Of a stretch of DNA of 64,000 bases, positions 8,823 through 17,222 are shown piece after piece; positions within the stretch are counted from its first letter, which is position 1, and each line of letters starts with the position of its first letter. The position numbers were made by a program, and so were the translations under genes. Location: contig NZ_LT827015.1 of the NCBI RefSeq assembly GCF_900169075.1, forward strand, positions 2,558,158 through 2,622,157. Direction: 5' to 3'. Below the pieces are notes generated by a model. The model did no database searches. It had not been told where the DNA came from and saw only the letters and a list, made by a program, of their open reading frames with translations. The DNA is from Chryseobacterium phocaeense (GTDB taxonomy: Bacteria > Bacteroidota > Bacteroidia > Flavobacteriales > Weeksellaceae).

Positions 8823-9017
8823 TTATAGTACGTACCAACGTCCGCAAGCATTATGACATCCAAAATTATTGTCAGGATCATAGCCTGGAGATTGAAGACA
8901 TGCTGCCTGGCTGGAATAATAAGGTTGCCCTGAGCTCCACCATTGAGCACATTCAGGAGTGATTCCTCCTTTTACAGATTTTAAAGTTTCTCTTGAGATT
9001 TTTTTTAAGTTTTTCAT
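8823..9017 (-). CDS. Double-glycine leader peptide (bacteriocin-like precursor)
   Basis: The 64-aa peptide begins MKNLKKISRETLKSVKGG, the Bacteroidota version of the double-glycine leader cut by C39-peptidase transporters. The predicted mature part is about 46 residues, rich in Ser, Gly, Pro, Tyr, Trp and four Cys (motif NNFGCHNACGRW near the end). Such precursors are usually annotated as bacteriocin-like proteins; activity is unproven. It has its own terminator at 8774-8800 and an AGGAAAAA purine stretch upstream. No transporter, protease or modifying enzyme is adjacent, so export would need a peptidase-transporter elsewhere. The graspetide precursors at 43.7-44.5 kb also have a GG junction. 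Confidence 0.8.
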   Translation of the reverse strand: MKNLKKISRETLKSVKGGITPECAQWWSSGQPYYSSQAACLQSPGYDPDNNFGCHNACGRWYVL

Positions 9018-9395
9018 AATAATAGTATTGGTTTTTTCCTAATTTTTATCATTCAGGATTTTTCATTATGAAAATACATATTTTATTTTAATATAAATAT
9101 ATTTTTTTAATGAATTACACAAAATAAATTAAAAAAATATTAATGGAAATCCTATACAATATTTGATCAGCATCATAAGGCTTTCTGATACATTTGGATT
9201 TTTAAAAGAAGGACATAAGTTTTAAGAAGCAATAATTTGGAAACACTTTCTGTACACAAAAAATCTGCATAATCTGCCCTATCTGCGGGAGATTTTATAC
9301 GCAAAGCTTAATTAGAATCCTACAAATTCAAGAAAACAAAGATGGAATCAACAAGTTCATTCGATGAAGGTGGATGGGTGATGATTGCAAAATCA
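9018..9395. other. Gene-free gap upstream of the bacteriocin-like gene
   Basis: The gap is very A+T-rich (9060-9160). I find no gene and only a near-match to a minus-strand -7 box around 9119 (TTATTTTG). A copy of the ATCTGC word lies at about 9259-9300. Nothing else is supported. Confidence 0.5.
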
Positions 9396-9429
9396 CAAAA
9401 AGAGCTGCAATCATCATTACAGCTCTTTT
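9396..9429 (-). terminator. Terminator of purK
   Basis: AAAAGAGCTG (9398-9407) pairs with CAGCTCTTTT (9420-9429), and the stem extends inward through CAAT/ATTA. On the minus strand a T-run follows, 29 nt after the purK stop. Confidence 0.85.
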
Positions 9430-9457
9430 ATCTTTATATTTATTTTCAGTCCTGATC

Positions 9458-10570
9458 TTATTGAGCAATCACCCTCACCATTCCTTTCACTTTCACCAGT
9501 TTTTCCATTAATTCTTCTTTGGAATCGGCAAGGACGTTGATGTGCCCCATTTTTCTTCCAGGTTTGGTTTCAGTTTTTCCGTAAAGGTGGATGTATGTTT
9601 TCGGGAGTTTCAGTACTTCTTCCATTCCTTCATAAACCACTTTTCCCGCGTGTCCTTCTGCGCCTACAAGATTCAGCATTCCACTGAAGGTAAGTGCATC
9701 GGTATTCGCTAACGGCAGGTTTTTCACCACACGGTACATCTGTTCGAACTGTGAATTGGCATTTCCTTCCTGGCTTTGGTGGCCGGAATTGTGCAGCCTT
9801 GGAGCCGTTTCATTCACCCAGACCTTTCCTTCTTTATCTAAGAATAGTTCGATCGCGAAAAGCCCCGGTGAGTTTACTGCATTTAAAAACTTCTGGGTAA
9901 TGGAGTCAATCTGCTTGACGATATCTTCGTTTAAAGAAACCGGGCAGATATTAAAATCCAAGAGGTTGAGTTTCGGATCTGCCACCATTTCCGTTACCGG
10001 AAAGGTTTTGGTTTCTCCATTCTCATTTCTGGCTACAATTACAGAAAGTTCCTTGTCTATATCAACCAGATTTTCAATCACAGAAGCTTCTTTCCATAAA
10101 TCCTGAAAATCTTCTTCAGTTCTAATCACCTGAACCCCTTTTCCATCATAACCTCCGGTATTCATTTTCTGTACGAAAGGCAGCGGCATTCTGATTTTTT
10201 CATCACTGTTCCATACCACCTGAAATTCAGGACTTGGAATATCATGTATTTTGTAAAATTCTTTCTGAAGGATTTTTTGCTGGATGGTTTTGATGATGGC
10301 TGCATTCGGAACCACTTTTACCCCTTGTTTTTCAAGTTCGGCCAGGGCATCTGCATTTACATGCTCTATTTCAATGGTCACCACCTCTTTGTCCTTTCCA
10401 AAGTTCAGGACGGTTTCATAGTCATTGAAGTTCCCTTGTGTAAAATGTGAGATCGTGCTGCATGGCGCATCGGAAGCCGGATCCAGTGTATAAAATTCGT
10501 CGTCGTATTTCAGTGCGCTTTGAATCAGCATTCTTCCCAGCTGTCCGCCTCCTAAAATTCCTATTTTCAT
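9458..10570 (-). CDS. purK: N5-carboxyaminoimidazole ribonucleotide synthase
   Basis: This ATP-grasp enzyme carboxylates aminoimidazole ribonucleotide with bicarbonate and ATP, giving the substrate of PurE. The 370-aa protein opens with the expected MKIGILGGGQLGRML. It contains the ATP-grasp core PFVQKMNTGGYDGKGVQV (about 131-148), and the metal-binding segment VNETAPRLHNSGH (about 250-262). It is the second gene of a two-gene unit with DUF1543 (42-nt gap), driven by the box at 11182-11189. purE is about 5.3 kb downstream and separately transcribed. Confidence 0.97.
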   Translation of the reverse strand: MKIGILGGGQLGRMLIQSALKYDDEFYTLDPASDAPCSTISHFTQGNFNDYETVLNFGKDKEVVTIEIEHVNADALAELEKQGVKVVPNAAIIKTIQQKILQKEFYKIHDIPSPEFQVVWNSDEKIRMPLPFVQKMNTGGYDGKGVQVIRTEEDFQDLWKEASVIENLVDIDKELSVIVARNENGETKTFPVTEMVADPKLNLLDFNICPVSLNEDIVKQIDSITQKFLNAVNSPGLFAIELFLDKEGKVWVNETAPRLHNSGHQSQEGNANSQFEQMYRVVKNLPLANTDALTFSGMLNLVGAEGHAGKVVYEGMEEVLKLPKTYIHLYGKTETKPGRKMGHINVLADSKEELMEKLVKVKGMVRVIAQ

Positions 10571-10612
10571 TCTTACTTTTTATTTTTTCTATTAGATTAA
10601 ATGCGAAAAGCC

Positions 10613-11176
10613 TTACTGTACTTTATCAATTTTCAGGTATCCCAACCCCATTGGATTTTCCTGGTTCTCTGCATCAGATCTGGTCAGGATAATCGTATAT
10701 TTTTCTTTCATTTTTTCGGGAAGGATATCATTCACATTAAAAATATCATCGATGTCTACGCCATGTTTGTCATCAACGTGGCTTACGGCTCCTTCAAAAC
10801 CCATGGTTTCATAAAACTCCGTAGCTTTTGCCCGCTTGATGATCTCTCCCATTGATTTTCCTACCATAAGGTGCTGTTCATGAAATTCTTCAAAAAAACC
10901 CCTTTTGTAACCTCCAAGATTCAGGAAGTACAGCTGGTCTTCAGATTTCTGATCTGTTTTTTCAACAATCTTCACTTCATATCCGTCTGCAAATTTCACT
11001 TCCTGGTAACAGTCCAGATGGATCTTCCCTTCTGCTTCTTTCCAGAAATCCTTCATATCGGGAACGAGATCTTTAAGGTTTTCCGCTATCCCGAAAAAAA
11101 CGTCATGCTGCTCGATATTCCTGCCTTTGGGCGTTGCACCGAGAATGATATAAAATAATTTCAGTTCACTTTTCAT
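10613..11176 (-). CDS. DUF1543 domain-containing protein
   Basis: The 187-aa protein shows the DUF1543 N-terminal signature LFYIILGATPKGRNIEQHD followed by VFFGI. A second similar element, LYFLNLGGYKRGFFEEFHE, lies near residues 79-97, consistent with the family's repeated domain. Function is unknown. It precedes purK on the same strand with a 42-nt gap and a strong promoter box in front, so it may simply be the first gene of a purK transcript. Confidence 0.85.
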   Translation of the reverse strand: MKSELKLFYIILGATPKGRNIEQHDVFFGIAENLKDLVPDMKDFWKEAEGKIHLDCYQEVKFADGYEVKIVEKTDQKSEDQLYFLNLGGYKRGFFEEFHEQHLMVGKSMGEIIKRAKATEFYETMGFEGAVSHVDDKHGVDIDDIFNVNDILPEKMKEKYTIILTRSDAENQENPMGLGYLKIDKVQ

Positions 11177-11181
11177 ACCTG

Positions 11182-11189
11182 CAAAAATA
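11182..11189 (-). promoter_or_regulatory. -7 box for DUF1543-purK
   Basis: The plus-strand CAAAAATA reads TATTTTTG, an exact -7 box. It lies only 5 nt upstream of the DUF1543 ATG, suggesting a leaderless or nearly leaderless transcript. Confidence 0.65.
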
Positions 11190-11237
11190 CGTCAAATTTA
11201 TCTTTTTTAAACGTTTGGCAGACTACCACAATAGTTT

Positions 11238-11245
11238 TATATTTG
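11238..11245 (+). promoter_or_regulatory. -7 box for the TauE-DUF1634 pair
   Basis: TATATTTG, an exact -7 box, ends at 11245, and the ATG starts at 11250. The predicted transcript start coincides with the start codon. Confidence 0.7.
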
Positions 11246-11249
11246 TAGC

Positions 11250-12080
11250 ATGTCAGAAATCATCATTCTGTTTCTCGGCGCAGTTTCAGCCGGTCTTTTA
11301 GGTTCACTTACAGGTTTGGGAGGAGGAGTTATCATAATCCCTTTATTAACGCTGGGTTTCGGTGTTCCGATGCATTATGCCATTGGGGCTTCATTAATTT
11401 CTGTGATTGGAACTTCATCCGGTGCAGCGGTAGCTTTCGTAAAAGAAGGTTTTACCAATATGCGAATCGGAATGTTCCTTGAGATTGGTACTACAGCCGG
11501 AGCTATCATGGGAGCCCTGGTCTCCGGAATGCTTAACCCGAATACCATCGGAATTATCTTTGCGAGTATTCTTCTTCTGACAGTAATTTTAAATCTTAAA
11601 GGAAAGCCTGATCATCAGGAGCCTTTAATTAAAGGAAGCCTTGAAGAAAAGCTTAAACTTTACGGGACTTTTCCTGATAAAGGAGTTCTAAAAAGTTATT
11701 CCGCCAGAAATACCGTTTCGGGATTTTTAATGATGATGTTTGCAGGAGCAATGTCCGGACTTTTAGGAATCGGTTCCGGTGCGCTTAAAGTCTTGGCAAT
11801 GGATAATATGATGAAACTGCCTTTTAAGGTTTCTACTACAACCAGCAACTTTATGATCGGTGTAACGGCTGTGGCCAGCGCCCTGATCTATTTCCAGAGA
11901 GGAGAGATCATTCCTGTGATCGTAGCTCCGGTACTGATTGGCGTGGTAGTAGGAAGTTTCATAGGTTCAAAAACGCTGATGGTTTCCAAAACAAAGAAAT
12001 TAAAAGTCTTCTTTGCCATTGTGATTACCATCTTGTCAGTATATATGATGTATAACGGGATCAATAAAAGCTTCAGATAA
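11250..12080 (+). CDS. TauE/SafE-family sulfite/anion exporter-like permease
   Basis: The 276-aa membrane protein has about eight helices in two halves. Each half carries the family's Gly-rich turn: GLLGSLTGLGGGVIIIPLLT (about 17-36) and GLLGIGSGALKVLAM (about 174-188). TauE/SafE proteins move sulfite, sulfoacetate or other organic anions; the substrate here is unknown. The start codon lies 5 nt after a perfect -7 box, so the mRNA is probably leaderless. It overlaps the DUF1634 gene by one base (TAATG), a pairing common in the family. Confidence 0.92.
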   Translation: MSEIIILFLGAVSAGLLGSLTGLGGGVIIIPLLTLGFGVPMHYAIGASLISVIGTSSGAAVAFVKEGFTNMRIGMFLEIGTTAGAIMGALVSGMLNPNTIGIIFASILLLTVILNLKGKPDHQEPLIKGSLEEKLKLYGTFPDKGVLKSYSARNTVSGFLMMMFAGAMSGLLGIGSGALKVLAMDNMMKLPFKVSTTTSNFMIGVTAVASALIYFQRGEIIPVIVAPVLIGVVVGSFIGSKTLMVSKTKKLKVFFAIVITILSVYMMYNGINKSFR

Positions 12081-12463
12081 TGAGAAAGAATTTTACAGAT
12101 GTGGATCTGAACCGTTCGGTGGGAAATCTCCTGAGACTGGGCGTTATTTTGTCTGTGGCAACGTCATTGATCGGTTTTATCAAACTGTTTCTGGAAGGCT
12201 TTAAAATGCCAAAAAAATACACCAGCCTTGATATAGGAACCTCTTCTGAAAAAGTATGGGGCCATTTCTGGACCTCTTTATGTAAGGGGGAAGGCATGGC
12301 GATTATCCAGCTGGGAATTCTACTCTTGATTTTTACGCCCCTGGTAAGGATTATTTTCGCATTGATAGGGTATTTAAAAGAAAAAGACTACGTATATGTA
12401 GTCATTTCTTCGATTGTGCTTGTTATTATGGCGATCAGTTTCTTTACGGGTTACGCCCACTGA
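12080..12463 (+). CDS. DUF1634 membrane protein, TauE partner
   Basis: The 127-aa protein has three predicted helices (residues about 12-36, 72-97 and 103-124) and the DUF1634 pattern. This family is found next to TauE/SafE permeases, and here the stop and start codons overlap, so the two are translationally coupled and likely form a complex. Its exact role is unknown. It ends 2 nt before the convergent VOC gene, with no room for a separate terminator. Confidence 0.85.
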   Translation: MRKNFTDVDLNRSVGNLLRLGVILSVATSLIGFIKLFLEGFKMPKKYTSLDIGTSSEKVWGHFWTSLCKGEGMAIIQLGILLLIFTPLVRIIFALIGYLKEKDYVYVVISSIVLVIMAISFFTGYAH

Positions 12464-12465
12464 TT

Positions 12466-12843
12466 TTACATTTCATAGAATTCAAGCGGAAGCTGATCCG
12501 GATCCTGGGTAAAGAAAAACTCTTTCCCGGTGTATTCGTCGATGCGGATTTCTTCGCAGGTAAGGCCTTTCGCCATCAGTTCTTCTCTTTTAGCGCCAAC
12601 ATTCTCAACTGAGAATGCGAGATGCCTTAAACCGCAGGATTCAGGGCGGGAAGGCCTTGCGGGAGGATCAGGGAAGGAAAACAGTTCAATCACGTAGTGC
12701 TCTCCGATAGCCAGATCAAGCTTATAAGACTGTCTTTCTGCCCGGTAAACTTCACGGATGATGTTCAGTCCTAAAATGTCCGTATAGAATTTTTTGGATA
12801 CTTCATAATCTGAACAAATGATAGCAATGTGGTGGATCTTCAT
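12466..12843 (-). CDS. VOC-family protein (glyoxalase-like, YaeR/GloA2 type)
   Basis: The 125-aa single-domain vicinal-oxygen-chelate protein shows the paired beta-alpha-beta modules: MKIHHIAIICSDYEVSKKFY (1-20), then GLRHLAFSVENVGAKREEL (about 72-90). The metal-ligand pattern is His5, Glu54 (VIELFSF), His74 and Glu121 (PLEFYEM). The tail FTQDPDQLPLEFYE is typical of the YaeR subgroup. Its substrate is unknown. It lies 1 nt after the stop-side of the next gene (12845), so it is probably the last gene of a three-gene minus-strand unit. Confidence 0.88.
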   Translation of the reverse strand: MKIHHIAIICSDYEVSKKFYTDILGLNIIREVYRAERQSYKLDLAIGEHYVIELFSFPDPPARPSRPESCGLRHLAFSVENVGAKREELMAKGLTCEEIRIDEYTGKEFFFTQDPDQLPLEFYEM

Positions 12844-12844
12844 T

Positions 12845-13768
12845 TTAAAGGGTTTTAAATTTATCTGCCAGCAGTTTTTTATACATTTTTCTAAGCTTTC
12901 TGTCTACTTCTTCTGCTTTCAGTGTTTCTCCTATTCTCGCAGATTTTACTGTGATTACAGTACTGGTATTTGAATCTTTTGAACGCATATCAAACTGGAC
13001 ATCCCAAATGGTCTGGTCGCCCAGCTGGAGACTATTGATTTTATAAGCATCACTTTTCTCTATCATCCGGAAAATTCTTACTTTTAAAGAATCGTCGGAT
13101 ACCTTATAGATTTTTTCGCGATTGTAAAGATTTTTCTGTTCAAATTCCCCCGCGTTAAGGAGCATTGTTTTGTTCATGGCGATGATCCTGGCAGTATCTT
13201 TCTGTATGTTGATATTCCTTTTCTTTATTTCTGAAAACAGTTCATCCGTTGATCTGTTCACATCAAAAGTAGCATTATTAAAGTAAAGATTCCCGGTATA
13301 GGGCACATACTCAAAATACCGTTTTCCAGGTGAAGTAGACATCAAAATGAGCACTGAAGGCAGCAGAACAAAGGAAGGATTGATCTTTTTAAAAGTAAAA
13401 CGATCAATAATATCCGTATTTTTAATCAACATATAAGGAACAGGCAGCAACACCAAAACCATAAGATCTGTGTAGTCTACTACCCTATGAAGCGGAACAG
13501 GCGACACGGTATTATACAATTGGATCATATTCTCGGAATACGGCGATTTCCAAAAAGTAAATAAAAGCCCGGCCACAAAAACAGAATACTGTCTCAGTAT
13601 CGGAAACAGGTAAGTAAGAAGCATCGGAAACAGAATGATCCCCAATATATCTGACAGTTTACCTGTGAACCATCCACTATAGTCATATTTAAAAAAATGA
13701 TCATTTAAAAAGAGCAGGATCAGGCAGCTTATAAAAATATAATTTAGGATAAGATTCCGGTTTCTCAT
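12845..13768 (-). CDS. Multi-pass membrane protein of unknown function
   Basis: The 307-aa protein has about five helices in its first half (residues about 8-28, 34-55, 62-80, 98-118 and 130-148). A soluble Lys/Arg-rich C-terminal region (about 160-307) carries beta-type segments such as QLGDQTIWDVQFDMRSKDSN. I do not recognise a family. Its start overlaps the stop of the NTF2-like gene by one base and it runs into the VOC gene, so the three are probably co-transcribed. Confidence 0.7.
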   Translation of the reverse strand: MRNRNLILNYIFISCLILLFLNDHFFKYDYSGWFTGKLSDILGIILFPMLLTYLFPILRQYSVFVAGLLFTFWKSPYSENMIQLYNTVSPVPLHRVVDYTDLMVLVLLPVPYMLIKNTDIIDRFTFKKINPSFVLLPSVLILMSTSPGKRYFEYVPYTGNLYFNNATFDVNRSTDELFSEIKKRNINIQKDTARIIAMNKTMLLNAGEFEQKNLYNREKIYKVSDDSLKVRIFRMIEKSDAYKINSLQLGDQTIWDVQFDMRSKDSNTSTVITVKSARIGETLKAEEVDRKLRKMYKKLLADKFKTL

Positions 13769-14208
13769 TATTTAATCTCTTTGCAGTTGTCCTTTCTTCT
13801 GGTATCTATAATGTACTGGATTTTCCATTCATTCTGCTGTTTAACCAATTGGAAACTGTTCGCCCCGCAGTGAGAAAATTTTCCTTTAAAATAAAAAGAA
13901 TACGGCGTAAACACACTCGCCAGATTTCCATCTGTATGAACGGCTTCTATGACAATTTTTTCCTCAAGATCATCTTTTGAAAATTTGGAAACAGAGGCTA
14001 CAAACTCCTGGATATTTTCATTTTTCACGTTTCCGTCCTTGTCAATACTTTGCAAAACAGCACTTTCCGTAAATGCAGACCTCATCAGTTCCGGATCTGC
14101 ATTTTTCATTCCCGAAAACAGGTTGCGGATGGGTTTTTCGATGTCCTGGTTCTGCTGTCCGAAACAGAAGACAGAGCACAGCAAGGTGATAACAGCTAAT
14201 TTATTCAT
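13768..14208 (-). CDS. Secreted NTF2-like protein (putative lumazine-binding type)
   Basis: The 146-aa product has a signal peptide (MNKLAVITLLCSVFCFGQ, cleaved about residue 17-18). A cone-shaped NTF2-like fold follows: an initial helix with IRNLFSGMKNADPELMRSAF (27-46), then beta strands ending FQLVKQQNEWKIQYIIDTRRK. Such domains in Bacteroidota are usually secreted proteins of unknown ligand. It is the first gene of the three-gene minus-strand unit. Confidence 0.75.
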   Translation of the reverse strand: MNKLAVITLLCSVFCFGQQNQDIEKPIRNLFSGMKNADPELMRSAFTESAVLQSIDKDGNVKNENIQEFVASVSKFSKDDLEEKIVIEAVHTDGNLASVFTPYSFYFKGKFSHCGANSFQLVKQQNEWKIQYIIDTRRKDNCKEIK

Positions 14209-14338
14209 GGTAATATTGATTAATCCAATACCATAAAAATAGTGAAAATATTGTAACCTCTTAAAATTAACAAAGTTTAAAAATGAATATTTCAGATTGT
14301 ATGAAAAATAACCTATTTTTATCCGTTGATTTGTTATT

Positions 14339-15421
14339 ATGTGGGGAATTTATTTGTTTTTAATAGTGTTACTTGTATTGCTGACCATCCTTCCAAAAAT
14401 ACAGCATTCACACTGGGTATTCAGGGTTCCGGAATTTGGTAAGATCCAGATCACTTATATTGTCGTTATTACTTTTATAATCGGACTTCTGATTGATCAT
14501 CCCCAGCATTTCTGGTACGGACAGGGGCTGCTTCTGTTCCTGTTTGTTCATCATGGGGTCACGCTTGTAAAATACACGCCGCTTTATCCTGTAAAAAAGC
14601 ACCGGCAAGAGCACCAGTCCTCTCAAAAACTGCATTTTATTTCCGCCAATGTCTATCAGTTCAATAAAGAATATCACCGGTTTATCCAACTCATTGAAAA
14701 ATATAAGCCCGAGGTTTTTCTCACCATGGAAAGCAACGGCGATTGGGAACAGGCGATGAAAGTCCTGGAAAAAGATTATCCCTTCCATCATAAGGTAACT
14801 CTTGAAAACACTTATGGCATGCACTTCTATTCAAAGCTGGAGATCAAGAGTTCGCAGACCCATTACTTTGTGGCTGATGATATACCCAGTATTGAAGTTC
14901 ATTTAAAGACTAAAGACGGCTTTTCATTTGTATTCTTCGGGGTGCATCCGCCGCCGCCGAGCCCTACGGAAGAAGAAACCTCAAAAGAAAGAGACGGAGA
15001 CCTTCTGAGTGCGGCCAAACGCGTCAAGGATATCAAAGAACCTGTAATTGTGGTAGGAGATTTTAATAATGTCGCATGGTCAAAATCCTCCATTTTATTC
15101 AGAAAAACCAGCCATCTGATTGATCCCAGAATCGGGCATTCCTTTGTTTCAACATTCCATGCCAGATATCGTCTGCTGAGATTTCCAATAGACCTGATGT
15201 TTCATAGTGAGGATATTTTCATCCAGGAGCTTAAAACCTTGGAAAACTTTGGTTCAGATCATCTTCCGGTCTACTGTGAGTTTTTTATTGATCATCACAA
15301 TGATGAACAGGAAGACCAGGTGGAAGAAGCGACTTCTGAGGAAAAAGCAGAAGCTGAGGAAATGATTCAGGAGGGAAAAGAGGAAGACGGAGAACGTGAT
15401 GCAGTAGTAACAGAGGGATAA
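14339..15421 (+). CDS. Membrane-anchored endonuclease/exonuclease/phosphatase-family protein
   Basis: The 360-aa protein has two or three N-terminal helices (residues about 2-18, 36-50 and 56-73), then an EEP domain (about 98-320). Catalytic motifs are visible: FISANVYQFNKEY with the Asn, VFLTMESNGDWEQA with the metal-binding Glu, IVVGDFNNVAWS with the Asp-Asn pair, and FGSDHLPVYCEF with the Asp-His. The C-terminal 45 residues are an unusually acidic Glu-rich tail. Substrate could be DNA, phospholipid or inositol phosphate. It stands alone. Confidence 0.85.
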   Translation: MWGIYLFLIVLLVLLTILPKIQHSHWVFRVPEFGKIQITYIVVITFIIGLLIDHPQHFWYGQGLLLFLFVHHGVTLVKYTPLYPVKKHRQEHQSSQKLHFISANVYQFNKEYHRFIQLIEKYKPEVFLTMESNGDWEQAMKVLEKDYPFHHKVTLENTYGMHFYSKLEIKSSQTHYFVADDIPSIEVHLKTKDGFSFVFFGVHPPPPSPTEEETSKERDGDLLSAAKRVKDIKEPVIVVGDFNNVAWSKSSILFRKTSHLIDPRIGHSFVSTFHARYRLLRFPIDLMFHSEDIFIQELKTLENFGSDHLPVYCEFFIDHHNDEQEDQVEEATSEEKAEAEEMIQEGKEEDGERDAVVTEG

Positions 15422-15603
15422 TTTTTCTCCAGCTGATTTCACGGATTGACACAGATTTTTCCTATATTAATTTTTACAACTGTCACAAAACGGACTCACG
15501 CAGATCTTGCAGATAGAGCAGATTATTTTAACCACGCATCTTCACATATTTTTTCTTGCAGAAAAAAAATTAAAGATGCTCTGGTTATAAATCCTTAATC
15601 ACA

Positions 15604-15635
15604 AAAAAGAGACCATCACAAGGACGGTCTCTTTT
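15604..15635 (-). terminator. Terminator of purA
   Basis: AAAAGAGACC on the left pairs with GGTCTCTTTT on the right across a short loop. On the minus strand the hairpin is followed by a T-run, about 22 nt after the purA stop. Confidence 0.85.
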
Positions 15636-15657
15636 ATAATTTATTAGAATTCTACAG

Positions 15658-16944
15658 TTAGAATAATTCTTTTCTAATGATGTTCTGGCTTCTTTCAGGT
15701 CCTACCGAAACAAGGTACACATTGATTCCCAAATACTTTTCGATAAACTCGATGTATTTCTGAGCAGTGTCAGGAAGTTCATCATAGCTTCTTGCTTTGG
15801 TGATATCTTCATTCCAGCCCGGTAAATCCTCATAAATTGGCTCGTAGTTGTATAATTTCTCAGTGGAAGAAGTGAAATAATCGATGATTTTTCCGTCCTC
15901 AGTTTTGTAATGGGTCACCACTTTCAGGTTTTCAATTCCTGTAAGAACGTCTAATTTTGTAATTACCAGGTTGTTGATTCCGTTAATCATACAAGCATGC
16001 TTCAGAGAAACAAGGTCTAACCAACCTGTTCTTCTTGGTCTTCCTGTTGTAGCACCGAATTCACCACCGATTTGTCTGATCTTTTCTCCAAGCTCATTAT
16101 CCAGTTCAGATGGGAAAGGTCCGTTTCCAACTCTAGTACAGTAAGCTTTTGCCACCCCGATCAGGTTTTGAAGTGAAGTTGGCGGAACACCTGCTCCTGA
16201 ACAAACCCCTCCTGTAGATGGAGAAGAAGAAGTTACGTATGGATACGTTCCGAAGTCGATATCAAGCATCAAGGCCTGTGCCCCTTCGAATAAAACGTTT
16301 TTACCGTCTCTGATGGCTTCGTTTAATTCCAGTTCAGTATCAACGATTCTGTCCTGAAGCTGTTTTCCGATTTCTAAATATTCGTTGTAAATTTCTTCAA
16401 CGTCCAGTGTCGGTTTTCCGTAATATTTTTCAAAAAGAGAATTCTTAATCTTTAAGTTTTTCTCGATTTTATCTCTTAAAATTTCAGGATTCAGAAGGTC
16501 GATCATTCTGATCCCCACTCTTGCAATTTTATCTTCATAGCAAGGTCCGATCCCCTTTTTAGTGGTTCCGATCTGAGTTCCTCCGTGCTCTTCTTCACGG
16601 TATGTATCCAAAAGAATGTGGTAAGGCATGATCACATGCGCTCTTCTGCTGATGAAAATGTGGTCGGTTCTTAAGCCTTTGCTTTCGATCTGGCCTACTT
16701 CCTTAATGAAAGATTTCGGGTTTACCACTACTCCGTTCGCAATGATACACTTCCCTTTGCACTGCAGTACCCCTGAAGGAAGAAGGTGCAAAACAAATTT
16801 CTCATCCCCGACATAAACCGTGTGACCAGCATTGTCTCCACCCTGGAAACGAACTACATAATCCGATTTAGCCGATAAAACATCCGTGATTTTCCCTTTA
16901 CCTTCATCTCCATACTGAAGACCTACAACTACGTAAGTTGACAT
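15658..16944 (-). CDS. purA: Adenylosuccinate synthase
   Basis: PurA makes adenylosuccinate from IMP, aspartate and GTP, the first committed step to AMP. The 428-aa protein opens with the GTP-binding loop VVGLQYGDEGKGKITD (5-20). It has the IMP/Mg motif QGGDNAGHTVY and the switch-like GTTKKGIGPCYEDK segment (about 126-139). It ends with the GPERSQNI box that binds the guanine ring. A -7 box lies at 16970-16977, and its terminator shows it is monocistronic. With purE and purK it is the third purine gene in the window; none of the three is adjacent to another. Confidence 0.98.
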   Translation of the reverse strand: MSTYVVVGLQYGDEGKGKITDVLSAKSDYVVRFQGGDNAGHTVYVGDEKFVLHLLPSGVLQCKGKCIIANGVVVNPKSFIKEVGQIESKGLRTDHIFISRRAHVIMPYHILLDTYREEEHGGTQIGTTKKGIGPCYEDKIARVGIRMIDLLNPEILRDKIEKNLKIKNSLFEKYYGKPTLDVEEIYNEYLEIGKQLQDRIVDTELELNEAIRDGKNVLFEGAQALMLDIDFGTYPYVTSSSPSTGGVCSGAGVPPTSLQNLIGVAKAYCTRVGNGPFPSELDNELGEKIRQIGGEFGATTGRPRRTGWLDLVSLKHACMINGINNLVITKLDVLTGIENLKVVTHYKTEDGKIIDYFTSSTEKLYNYEPIYEDLPGWNEDITKARSYDELPDTAQKYIEFIEKYLGINVYLVSVGPERSQNIIRKELF

Positions 16945-16969
16945 ATTTTACTATTATTTTAGATTCATG

Positions 16970-16977
16970 CAAAATTA
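16970..16977 (-). promoter_or_regulatory. -7 box of purA
   Basis: The plus-strand CAAAATTA reads TAATTTTG on the minus strand, an exact TAnnTTTG, 26 nt upstream of the purA ATG. Confidence 0.65.
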
Positions 16978-17185
16978 CTTTTTAAAAATAGGCTGGGCAA
17001 ATTCTGAGGGGATTTTATTTTTGGGTGGGGTGGAAATCATGTGGTTGGAGTTAATAATATATATTTATTTAAATAATAAGATCATGGAAAAGCGAAAGAA
17101 CATTGGATGGAAATACAAGAAATTAGGCAATTTGAAAATATTTTAGGACTAATAATGATTAAATACCATAAAAAACCATTTTAAT

Positions 17186-17202
17186 ATACCAAAAATTGGT
17201 AT
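17186..17202. promoter_or_regulatory. Palindromic operator of the ParD/ParE pair
   Basis: ATACCAA and TTGGTAT are perfect 7-nt arms around AAA. The right arm overlaps the -7 box by 3 nt, so a protein bound here would block RNA polymerase. A further half-site (ATACC) lies at 17163-17167. ParD-type antitoxins autorepress through such sites, so binding by the product of the next gene is the likely explanation. Confidence 0.7.
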
Positions 17203-17207
17203 CTTTG
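17200..17207 (+). promoter_or_regulatory. -7 box of the ParD/ParE pair
   Basis: TATCTTTG is an exact -7 box that shares three bases with the palindrome. Start of transcription would be near 17213, about 10 nt before the ATG at 17223. Confidence 0.7.
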
Positions 17208-17222
17208 ATTAAAATTAGCACA

